NCBI GenBank assembly: GCA_023807065.1
Contig: JAJJLU010004479.1
Span: 1 to 12,649, forward strand
Direction: 5' to 3'
DNA from: Isotricha intestinalis
Taxonomy: Eukaryota; Ciliophora; Litostomatea; Vestibuliferida; Isotrichidae
Length of the DNA stretch: 12,649 nt
Shown piece after piece: positions 7,701 through 12,649 of this stretch; positions within the stretch are counted from its first letter, which is position 1, and every line of letters starts with the position of its first letter. Below the pieces are notes generated by a model. The model saw only the letters and a program-made list of their open reading frames with translations. It was not told the DNA's origin and made no database searches. Both the position numbers and the translations under genes were made by a program.

Positions 7701-9942
7701 TTATTGTAAAACAAATGAAGCTTTTTATGTATTGAATAATTCATGTGTAATTAAATGTCCAAATGATTATATAACTGATTCTAGTAATGTTTGTATTAAA
7801 ATAGAGGAAGATGAATCTCAATGTACAACAAGAGTTGATAATGCAAGACATAGTGTATATTTGGCTAATTTAGCTAATTCAAGTGATGAATGGATAGATG
7901 TATATTATTATACTTATGGAAGAACATCAGAGAAAAAAGTAGATATATATAAAACACATAATACAACTTTCCAAATATTTAAAGATGATAATTGTCAATA
8001 TGAAAGTAGTATGGCTAATCAAATTTCATATGTGAATACAACAAATTGTAAAAAAATTTTAATGGAAAAATATGGATTAAAAAGTAATGAAATATTATTT
8101 GTAAAATATGATATCTTTAGAACTATAATGGTCAATCAAGTGCATTATAATGCTTATAATTCTATTACTGGTGAAATTCTTGATACTTCAATTTGTGGAG
8201 AAGAAAATATATATTATCCATTTGATATGGATAGTAAAGCTGCAGAAATAGCAAAATATTATTATGATTTAATAGGAATTGATGTTTTTAATGTTGATGA
8301 TCCTTTCTTTAATGATATATGTTTTCAATTTTATGATAATTATAAAAATGATGTTATTTTAGCTCATAGACGATATTATATTTTCCAAAATATTTCTCTT
8401 TGTGAAAAAGGATGTAATTATAAAGGTATTAATTTTGATACTTCAATATTAAGTTGTTCTTGTCCTACTCAATTACCTTCATTAAGTGAAGTTGATAATT
8501 TAACTGAAACTCAAGGAGCAGGAGATTGGAAAAGAAGATTAAAAGAAGGAAATATTGAATGTATAAAATGTTATAATTTAGTATTTTCAACGAAATATGC
8601 ACCTAAAAATGCAGGATTCTTTATAATTATTTTCTTATTTTTATTTCAAATTCTAGCTTTAATTCCTTTTATAATGAAAGGATTTAAACAAATTTATGCA
8701 TTTTTAAATCAATTCACATATGAAGCAAAAGATCAAGATTCAATAAATCCTAACCCTAATCCACCAAAGAAAAAAGCACGTGTAGTTTTTCAAAAAGTAA
8801 ATTTTAATGACAAAAATGAATTATATAATGAAGATACTATGAAAAAGGAAGATGAAGATGATGATGAAGATGAAGATGAAGATGAAAATAATAGGAAAAA
8901 ATCAATTTCAAAGAATTCAATGTCTGATAAATATTCAAGTAATGTATCACAATCACAATCAAGTGAAAATTACACTGAAGAAGAATATGAAAAAAAATCA
9001 AATGATTTAAGACATACATTTCATTCAACAAAAAATAATTTTACACATAATGAAGATCAACATTCTTCAGAAAGAGAATATCCAATTATAAGTAAAAAGA
9101 AAATATCAGGAAGTACAAATACATCTCACAAATTAAAAATGTTAAATTCAAATCCTGTTCATTTAACAAAAGAAAAATTTTTCGAAAATGCAAATTCAAC
9201 ACAAACTCTTCAAAGAAAAGAATATATAGAACCAGAAGATGCAGATGTAGAATCATTTGATGAAGATGAAATTGATTATTTACAACTTTCAGATGCTGTT
9301 GATTATGATAAGAGATCTTTCCTAAGATTTTTATGGAGAGTTTGTAAAAGAAAAATAATATTTTTAAAACCTTTTACTGATATTTCCATTTTTGAACCTT
9401 TTGATATTAGAATTTGTGCTTTTTTATTTTATATTACTTGGTATTTTGTTTTTACTTGTTTATTCTTTAGAGATAAATATATTGGTGCTATGTTTTTAAC
9501 TCAAAAAAAATTAAAGTATAATTATACTCTTAAACATGCTTTTGGAAGAAGTATTTATGTTGGATTAATTTGTAGTATTATTAGTATTCTTTGTGATTAT
9601 TGTTTTTCAGTTAAAATGAAATTTGTTAGATTGATTAGATATGAAAAAAATCAAGATTTTTTTTTGAATAAAATTAAAGTCATTATGAATCATTATAAAT
9701 GTAGAATTGTTTTGTTTTTTATTATTGATTTTATATTAATGCTATTCTGTTGGTATTATGTTAGCTCATTTTGTGCAGTATATATTGGTACTCAAAATGA
9801 TATGATAATTGCAGCAATTTTAGCAATTTTATTTGGAGTTATCTTTCAAATGATTTTTTCTTTTATTATCACTTTGCTCAGGCATTTAGGTTTAAAAATT
9901 AAGTTAAATATTTGTTATAAAATAAGTCAAATCTTATTATAA
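1786..9942 (+). CDS. giant cysteine-repeat surface protein with five predicted membrane helices
   Basis: This is a single 2718-residue reading frame with no intron or frameshift. The start is the ATG at 1786, after an A-rich leader, and it opens directly into a signal peptide (hydrophobic core about residues 12-24). Residues ~30-510 form an N-terminal domain of alternating beta-like strands with scattered Cys. Residues 517-2013 hold 17 units, each opening with C-x3-C-x2-C, like furin/growth-factor-receptor cysteine repeats. Residues ~2014-2275 are a juxtamembrane domain containing DPFFNDICF and a C-x3-C...C-x-C cluster. Helix 1 is at ~2276-2297. A charged linker follows, with an Asp/Glu run at 2355-2367. 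Helices 2-5 are at about 2540-2561, 2589-2608, 2641-2662 and 2673-2696, including W-Y-Y-V-S-S-F-C-A-V-Y (2656-2666). The predicted topology is a large ectodomain outside with linker and C-terminus inside. N-x-S/T sites are numerous. It is very probably a cell-surface protein, for adhesion, coat or sensing. I recall similar C-terminal helices in ciliate and other protist proteins, but no ligand or channel activity can be assigned. Confidence 0.9.
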   Translation: MKIFQIKKEENILSIFLILISFMFKKSFQDSVRPYIIYQTGNTYPRPILLDTEDVIGFSGTPLMLSRYNSNGEVVYKGKVIKYSNSSDFEYGENACIRQFSYASSDTKKEKPRFVVASGTGNLKLVLFSEDGIITETTFSTQGDFYINIISYKIDIYILPDYTLLVSYVNHKDGANTVHVRKFTYDEVNKKFVMNNFDITRSTDNNYISCVQTKNLIIVCQYVKINCREYGFSFNEDGSNQKDFIIFDPPTNWGYCGFDKIIVLRDNYVVFTFLNGHSFKFNISEVNSNGDVTKKTINYDPNQDDTKTGQILYKTCEVDTNRIDSAKFDDNTFALSCVGTSTSGYHNLACVDYETFDDSTNTLTSKFIHTNDRIVNYPYVSKFSGNFLSIFYHLNNDNVFEIIGYPICNDYESQTIYINANTENFNFSDHIGTGSGEDTSQTLQLYFPEVIPEGTLYKIDLTTKATTKVTANSVFSQTDHFFYQSSYKTGNITIKYAGKRGNKIGTYCWLIFHVTNCHEGCKSCNKIGDDINMKCLGCNKTGGYFANESSYDLELTQEEEINCYSNETTHEGYYLDGDIFKFCWQTCKYCINSGNEYVHNCTECIENFLPVINSDEDKVFNCVQKDSDVDGYYSNGTHFLKCYISCLTCSAAGTESNNNCKTCNYTHGYYQFDDADENIELKGQCSKTDYPGYHYLYDPDPSSTTDEPIWKACYETCSKCTEEGSATQNNCEKCKKNYYKIDEDTKGTCTNNQPTHYYLDNSTVIYVDEEEEEIQIYKKCYESCNNCIDAKNEISMNCALGDKCYNNTYHKLYDVDTECHNETTVPDNYYYNSSIDKYKRCHVGCKKCYGDSDNDDNTLCIEKKCSDGYAYVDDKKTQCYKNTTDLIGYYLTQDDEGKQFYKKCEEGCLTCVGGTRNDCTSCLNNEKYYQNYTDKDKDKFRCYYHPDDDSQSGDDTKQDEAPSHYVYTEEIEKTDGTKEIKKYVKLCYQTCKTCVEGGIINDQNCISCIENYYFIINTDNCVNEPEEYYLDEEEDNEPIYKPCYSKCLICKEDGNDSHNNCTKCKSNYESYPDETYKDKGYINCIEDCGENKYYNVKMECDECEEHYEYIKYNLFCINCKDTNQYHILDQEECISEEDIPENYYKTDDNYGTIKECDIVCKKCIKCINNCGTRELNCTTCADDYPILYNGYCYNKCPDGKYLLFEIDCVEECPYYLYANSESQECEECADGKYKNKNKNECTESIPDGNVQIKVIITEEEEEIEKEYKVYDECYETCLHCNKPSDDITNQECTLCKNKTNGYENDLYIRVDTTNCKTNCDDTYDNYYVKDYTNTKCINCKKNSESTDSTIKTKIYHFINENECINDPGNEYYLIDEDTGTIGHCYERCLTCIKAEEYEEIIEGEDTKNVIKTQNCDSCKSEYVQYGKECLDECPEKLVNVSKICKNCKTDYTPPKYNYQNECVNSKPDGTDMVDEDYNYVESCGEKCATCKIVDTIRNCYTCKSPYYKQYKSEKEDTHYVDCEENCGKYLVKDNINRECINCKENTDVYKYYYNGECVDINDGNHDNYYESEEEEEEPYGVIKKCDINCATCFGGAYTETDTSTNIESEIENCKSCDGDLYLLEKNCVTNCPYYLAPNITEHKCVNCKDKNLWNYNHKCIPQDEIPVPYVIINETYNLVSNCEPPCLTCKRLDNGKIECTSCLAPYFFNNDNNAEEKCVLHCGQYLVEDTNLNECINCKENSPNPKNKYYYNGMCVDLEDPDFKNYYESEDEDKNPYGVIEKCYELCSTCIGKENLSSNPVEMKCTSCINGYYLELSPSTNCTVDCGLKLGIDDSNNNDWKCVNCKETLTDYGKEQYKVIYSDSNVQDNHCVNSVYPGYYISDEDYNIIEPCDESCLNCEGSADHCTECAEGYISNPYKTYQCVKPCTTKYWYVDDNNDYKCSDECSYITDSKRDKIGGNQCVEKCTADLCIYCKTNEAFYVLNNSCVIKCPNDYITDSSNVCIKIEEDESQCTTRVDNARHSVYLANLANSSDEWIDVYYYTYGRTSEKKVDIYKTHNTTFQIFKDDNCQYESSMANQISYVNTTNCKKILMEKYGLKSNEILFVKYDIFRTIMVNQVHYNAYNSITGEILDTSICGEENIYYPFDMDSKAAEIAKYYYDLIGIDVFNVDDPFFNDICFQFYDNYKNDVILAHRRYYIFQNISLCEKGCNYKGINFDTSILSCSCPTQLPSLSEVDNLTETQGAGDWKRRLKEGNIECIKCYNLVFSTKYAPKNAGFFIIIFLFLFQILALIPFIMKGFKQIYAFLNQFTYEAKDQDSINPNPNPPKKKARVVFQKVNFNDKNELYNEDTMKKEDEDDDEDEDEDENNRKKSISKNSMSDKYSSNVSQSQSSENYTEEEYEKKSNDLRHTFHSTKNNFTHNEDQHSSEREYPIISKKKISGSTNTSHKLKMLNSNPVHLTKEKFFENANSTQTLQRKEYIEPEDADVESFDEDEIDYLQLSDAVDYDKRSFLRFLWRVCKRKIIFLKPFTDISIFEPFDIRICAFLFYITWYFVFTCLFFRDKYIGAMFLTQKKLKYNYTLKHAFGRSIYVGLICSIISILCDYCFSVKMKFVRLIRYEKNQDFFLNKIKVIMNHYKCRIVLFFIIDFILMLFCWYYVSSFCAVYIGTQNDMIIAAILAILFGVIFQMIFSFIITLLRHLGLKIKLNICYKISQILL
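3334..4911 (+). repeat. cysteine-repeat array part A: eight short 6-Cys units
   Basis: Coding repeats at residues 517-1042 of the giant protein. Units start at residues 517, 583, 642, 713, 780, 841, 904 and 987 and are 56-83 residues long. Each has exactly six cysteines: C-x3-C-x2-C, then usually N-C-x2-C, then one more C before a Tyr-Tyr and acid-rich linker leading to the next unit. In units 5 and 6 the second cluster is widened to C-x5-C and C-x4-C. The pattern resembles furin-like cysteine-rich repeats. An even count per unit fits disulfides closed within each unit, which is inference. Confidence 0.85.
4912..7458 (+). repeat. cysteine-repeat array part B: eight long units, mostly 10-Cys
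   Basis: Coding repeats at residues 1043-1891. Units start at residues 1043, 1156, 1273, 1384, 1483, 1585, 1682 and 1783 and are 97-117 residues long. The last six have exactly ten cysteines: the six-Cys pattern of part A plus an inserted C-x3-C and C-(I/V/K)-N-C block. The first two, at the junction, carry twelve and fourteen. Inter-unit linkers are rich in Glu/Asp, with Y-Y-E-S-E and P-Y-G-V-I elements in two of them. Confidence 0.85.
7459..7824 (+). repeat. irregular terminal cysteine unit (17th) of the array
   Basis: Residues 1892-2013. It opens with the same C-x3-C-x2-C but then departs from the 10-Cys pattern. It has 17 cysteines by my count, up to C2013, including C-x4-C-x2-C and C-x3-C-P. 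It looks like a capping segment between the regular array and the juxtamembrane domain. Its odd count suggests a disulfide partner further downstream. Confidence 0.6.
8848..8886 (+). repeat. GAA/GAT run encoding a 13-residue acidic tract
   Basis: Thirteen consecutive GAA or GAT codons encode Glu/Asp at residues 2355-2367, in the predicted cytosolic linker between helix 1 and helix 2 of the giant protein. The surrounding linker is Ser-, Lys- and Asn-rich and looks disordered. A run of this kind is prone to length variation by slippage. Confidence 0.8.
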
Positions 9943-10087
9943 AAACTCACTAATAAAATTCATTAAAATATAATTTAATTTAAATATTTTGTTTAAAAAA
10001 ATATATAAAAATATATATTATAAAAAAAGGTTAAATTATTTTCTTTATAATATTTTTTACAATTAATTTTATAATTTCAATTTTAGA

Positions 10088-10105
10088 AATTCAAATGTTT
10101 GAATT
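10088..10105. repeat. perfect inverted repeat with a two-base centre
   Basis: The 18 bases aattcaaatgtttgaatt form two 8-base complementary arms around TG. They lie about 190 bases upstream of the following ATG. They could be a binding site for a dimeric regulator or a chance palindrome in AT-rich DNA. Confidence 0.4.
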
Positions 10106-10170
10106 AAAAATCTAATTTTCATATTAAATATTTTTAAAATGACCTTCTTTTTTTATTTTTATTTTAAAAA

Positions 10171-10207
10171 GACCAAACTAAAACACACCACCCATAATCA
10201 TCATTCA
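10171..10207 (+). promoter_or_regulatory. C-rich, G-poor patch upstream of the complete transporter-like gene
   Basis: In 10171-10200 I count 11 C and one G, in a region that is otherwise almost all A/T. It contains a CACACCACCC core and ends about 87 bases before the ATG at 10294. No other intergenic stretch here has this composition. A transcription-factor site or a leader element is possible; the role is inference. Confidence 0.35.
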
Positions 10208-10222
10208 AATTTTTTCTTTGAA
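10204..10222. repeat. small inverted repeat TTCAAA/TTTGAA
   Basis: TTCAAA (10204-10209) and TTTGAA (10217-10222) flank a 7-base T-rich loop, directly after the C-rich patch. The arm sequence is the same as the core of the palindrome at 10088-10105. Confidence 0.3.
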
Positions 10223-10293
10223 TTAATAAAAAACAATTAAGAATACATTTTTTATTTTTAAAAAAGAATTCTTCAAATATTATAATAAAAAAA

Positions 10294-11445
10294 ATGGCTT
10301 TCATAGAATTAGATTGTTCTTTAAAATTTTTATATATTATAGCAAACGGAGGTGCAGTTTATTTAGTATATGATGGAAAAAAAGAAATAATATCATTTAC
10401 TTTATCAATGACATTTTCTATTATAATATCTTTATTTTTATATTATTATGATAACAGAGTAAGTTTAGGTGATTCTATTAAAGAAAAGAATAACAAATTA
10501 TTAAATAGTGAATATGTTGAAATTGGAGAAAATAATGAAATTAAAGTTACTAAAGTACAACAAGAATTTGATTTTTCTTTAGGTTTAGATGATATTCAAA
10601 ATAAATTATTTACATATTCAATTGTATTTTTTTTATATTTTATTATTGGTTTAATTTCATTACAAAGATCAATTTATACTTTATCTATTTATAATAATTT
10701 AGAATATATTAGTATTATAACAATGATATTATTCTATATTTTTATTTTAAAAGAAACTTTATTTAGACACCATATAATAAGTTTTATATTTTTTTTGATT
10801 TTTGTTTTGATTAAAGAATATTATTTACAACATAAAAATAGATTATCATTTGAAAAAAGGTTTATTTTATCTGTTATTTATTACACTTATAATGGAATTT
10901 TACAATATATCATGAAAATTTTAATGGTAAAATATTATGTTAGTCCATATATAGTTTCAATAGCAAATTCATCAATGCAATTATTTTTTAATATTATAAG
11001 ATATATTATAATGGCTTATTTTAAAACTGACGTTCCTGTTTTGAAAGCGGAGTTTTTTGAATTAAATTATAATAATTCTACAGAAATTCGAAAAAGTTTA
11101 GAATTTCTTGTTGGAAATTCAGCAAATACAATATTAAATAGTATTATTATTTATTATTATCCTCCATTTCTATATCAACTTTCAAATTTTATTGCAAATT
11201 CAGAACAATTTTTTAAGATAAAAAATTTTAGTAATAGAAATAAATGTATTAACTCTCTTTGTGATTTGGGGATATATTTTAATTTATTTATTTTTTCTGA
11301 AATTATTGTTATGAATATATGTGGAATGGGATTTAATACTAAAAAAAATATTCAAAGAAGAGGAAATTTACAAGTGCTATGTGATGAAAGTATTATTAAA
11401 AATACAACTACTTCTGAGAGTAGTTGTGAAAATTATGATATGTAA
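10294..11445 (+). CDS. multi-pass membrane protein, DMT/SLC35-like (complete paralogue)
   Basis: This is a complete 383-residue frame from the ATG at 10294 to TAA, with a second in-frame TAA immediately after. The start is supported by the next paralogue, which begins with the same E-(L/F)-D-C-(S/T)-L-K block at residues 6-12. About nine to ten hydrophobic segments are visible, with a polar loop at residues ~54-104 and a polar Ser/Thr-rich tail. Motifs are L24-V-Y-D-G, E154-x4-H159-H160, K208-I-L-M-V-K-Y-Y-V-S-P-Y219, and a C-terminal E336-I-I...N-I-C-G-M-G followed by N-T-K-K-N-I-Q-R-R-G357. All are shared with one or both neighbours at 1 and 11992. The size and helix count suit a DMT/EamA or SLC35-type carrier, and the motifs recall that group, but this is tentative. 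It may equally be an uncharacterised membrane family. No substrate can be proposed. Confidence 0.85.
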   Translation: MAFIELDCSLKFLYIIANGGAVYLVYDGKKEIISFTLSMTFSIIISLFLYYYDNRVSLGDSIKEKNNKLLNSEYVEIGENNEIKVTKVQQEFDFSLGLDDIQNKLFTYSIVFFLYFIIGLISLQRSIYTLSIYNNLEYISIITMILFYIFILKETLFRHHIISFIFFLIFVLIKEYYLQHKNRLSFEKRFILSVIYYTYNGILQYIMKILMVKYYVSPYIVSIANSSMQLFFNIIRYIIMAYFKTDVPVLKAEFFELNYNNSTEIRKSLEFLVGNSANTILNSIIIYYYPPFLYQLSNFIANSEQFFKIKNFSNRNKCINSLCDLGIYFNLFIFSEIIVMNICGMGFNTKKNIQRRGNLQVLCDESIIKNTTTSESSCENYDM

Positions 11446-11991
11446 TAAAATAAATAAAAATAAATAAAATTTAAAAAATTTAGGTTTTTTAAAGTTTATT
11501 CATTTTTCTTTAGATGTATTAAAGATAAATAATCATAAATTCAAATTAAAATCTTTTATATTTTTTTGTTTGAAATTTAATTAATGTTCATTCTACTGAA
11601 TATTCATATAATTTTCATATTTTAATTTAGAAAAGATTCAAACTTATAAATAAAGGATTAAAATTTGAAGAAATAATATTCTTATAGAACTGACACTAAA
11701 AATGATTCAAAAAATCACTATTTAATGATATATATATAAAATTTTCAAAATATTTATACTAATTTGTTTTTGTTTAAATAAAAAAAATTAAAATAAATGA
11801 ATAATCTATAAAAAATTTTTTATTTGAAAAGCTGATTATGTTAATTGAAATATCTCTTTATGTTTAATTAAGAAAATACCATATTTTGAGATAATTATTT
11901 TTTGTTCTTTTTTAAGATAAATAGATTCAATAAAATTTTTATTTTTCATAAATTATATCATTAAAAAAAATAATTAAATATATTATAAAAT
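11446..11991. other. AT-rich intergenic region, no gene seen
   Basis: This 546-base gap lies between two transporter-like paralogues. Stops are dense in all frames and no GC-richer structured RNA candidate appears. Immediately after the stop there are several AATAAA strings and a long imperfect hairpin (11463-11500). The last ~40 bases before the next ATG contain AAATATATTATAAAA, similar to the AAATATTATAATAAA just before the ATG at 10294. This could be a shared promoter or leader remnant or simple AT bias. Confidence 0.7.
11463..11500 (+). repeat. long imperfect hairpin after the stop of the complete paralogue
   Basis: Core arms TTTAAAAAA (11470-11478) and TTTTTTAAA (11485-11493) are perfect complements around the loop TTTAGG. 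After one A/G mismatch, pairing resumes for six more bases (AATAAA with TTTATT), giving a 16-base stem with one mismatch. It starts 17 bases after the stop codon. It could be a 3'-end structure or a product of A/T runs. Confidence 0.45.
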
Positions 11992-12649
11992 ATGCCTTCT
12001 TTAATTGAATTCGATTGTACATTGAAAGCTCTTTTATTACCATTAAATGGATTTTTTTTTTTTTTAGTCTATGATGGTGAAAGAGATGTATTTGCATTAT
12101 TATTATCTATTGTTTTATTAATTGGAATAATTGTATGTTTTCATTATTATGATCAAAAATCAAGTGAAGATGATTTAGATGATAAACTTGGAACACTTTT
12201 ACCTACAAAAGAAATATTTGAAATCGAAGATGATAAAATTAAAGTTAAAAAAGTTGAACAAAAAATTGATTATTCATATGGAATAAATAAAATAGAAAAT
12301 AAAAGTTTTAGTTATCCTGTTATTTTAATTTGTTATTTAATTATAAATTTTGCTAGTTATTCAAGAGTTTTGACTGGTTTAAAGGTTAAAAAAAAAACTG
12401 ATTTTATTCAACTTTTTTCACAAATTCTTTTCTTTTATTTAATTTCAAAAGAAAAACTATATAAGCATCATATTATTGGTATAATTATTTTTATTAGTTC
12501 ATGTTATTATGTTTTAGAATTTGATCTAAAAACAGAGTATAATCATTATATTTTTAGTTTTTTTTATCATTTATTTGATGGTTTAGTACAGTGTATTGCA
12601 AAAGTTTTAATGGTTAAATATTATTTAAGTCCATATCTATTTTCAATTG
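11992..12649 (+). CDS. multi-pass membrane protein, DMT/SLC35-like (3' end cut by window)
   Basis: The ATG at 11992 opens 219 codons with no stop, and the frame leaves the window at 12649. About 160 residues are missing if it is as long as the paralogue at 10294. The N-terminus contains E6-F-D-C-T-L-K12 and L-V-Y-D-G, matching that paralogue. The polar loop carries I83-K-V-K-K-V-E-Q...S-Y-G-I98, at the same residue numbers as I83-K-V-T-K-V-Q-Q...S-L-G-L98 in the neighbour. E154-K-L-Y-K-H159-H160 is also at identical positions, and K204-V-L-M-V-K-Y-Y-L-S-P-Y215 is four residues short of its match. About six membrane segments are visible so far. A run of 14 T (12052-12065) encodes Phe residues in the first helix; the frame on both sides agrees with the paralogue, so I see no frameshift. 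Function is as tentative as for the other two copies. Confidence 0.85.
   Translation, partial: MPSLIEFDCTLKALLLPLNGFFFFLVYDGERDVFALLLSIVLLIGIIVCFHYYDQKSSEDDLDDKLGTLLPTKEIFEIEDDKIKVKKVEQKIDYSYGINKIENKSFSYPVILICYLIINFASYSRVLTGLKVKKKTDFIQLFSQILFFYLISKEKLYKHHIIGIIIFISSCYYVLEFDLKTEYNHYIFSFFYHLFDGLVQCIAKVLMVKYYLSPYLFSI

Larger units (their letters stand above)
9943..10293. other. AT-rich intergenic region with a C-rich patch, no gene seen
   Basis: This 351-base gap lies between the giant gene and the complete transporter-like gene. It contains no plausible reading frame. Most of it is A/T. The exceptions are a C-rich, nearly G-free patch (10171-10207) and two small inverted repeats sharing TTCAAA/TTTGAA arms (10088-10105 and 10204-10222). 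A 10-base palindrome, AAGAATTCTT, lies at 10264-10273, twenty bases before the next ATG. The region must carry the 3' end of the giant transcript and the promoter of the next gene. Confidence 0.7.

Noticed and set aside
3334..7824. Cysteine array as a CRISPR-like or satellite DNA repeat
   Set aside because: The repeats are diverged at DNA level, vary in length by whole codons and keep the reading frame. They are protein repeats.
10171..10200. C-rich patch as a telomere or chromosome-end repeat
   Set aside because: There is no regular repeat unit such as C4A2 or C4A4, and genes continue normally on both sides.
11971..11996. Initiator-type (parabasalid Inr) motifs near the gene starts
   Set aside because: A TCATT-like string occurs before the last gene (about 11959) but none fits before the genes at 1786 and 10294, so it is not a consistent signal.

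Overview
The window is AT-rich protein-coding eukaryotic DNA. Hand counts give about 28% G+C in a sampled 60-base coding line (5401-5460) and 2 G/C in 50 bases of intergenic DNA (11941-11990). Four genes, all on the + strand, cover most of it. None shows an intron, and the three stops inside the window are all TAA. CAA/CAG encode Gln and no in-frame TAA, TAG or TGA is read through, so the standard code fits. Neither the Shine-Dalgarno-like sites nor the tight spacing of a bacterial operon is seen; starts are preceded by A-rich leaders. Candidates are a standard-code AT-rich ciliate (for example a litostome of the rumen type), an anaerobic gut fungus, or another AT-rich protist. I lean weakly to the ciliate because giant cysteine-repeat proteins with several C-terminal membrane helices are, as I recall, common there. 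This is not proven by the sequence.

Layout: 1-1020 is the nearly complete 3' part of a multi-pass membrane protein. 1021-1785 is non-coding. 1786-9942 is one uninterrupted 2718-residue gene: signal peptide, ~480-residue N-terminal domain, ~1500 residues of cysteine repeats (17 units by my count), a juxtamembrane domain, one membrane helix, an acidic cytosolic linker and four more helices. 9943-10293 is non-coding with a C-rich patch and small palindromes. 10294-11445 is a complete 383-residue paralogue of the first gene. 11446-11991 is non-coding. 11992-12649 is the 5' part of a third paralogue, open at the window end.

The three paralogues share motifs and resemble drug/metabolite-transporter (DMT/EamA, SLC35-like) proteins; this is a tentative call with unknown substrate. 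The giant protein is very probably a cell-surface protein. It sits inside what looks like a tandem array of the transporter-like genes, but nothing shows a functional link. The most distinctive observation is an abrupt change in the cysteine array: eight 6-Cys units of about 66 residues give way to longer units, settling at exactly 10 Cys and about 100 residues, with an even cysteine count in each unit before the irregular last one. I see no tRNA, rRNA, CRISPR array, transposon or recognised defence system.
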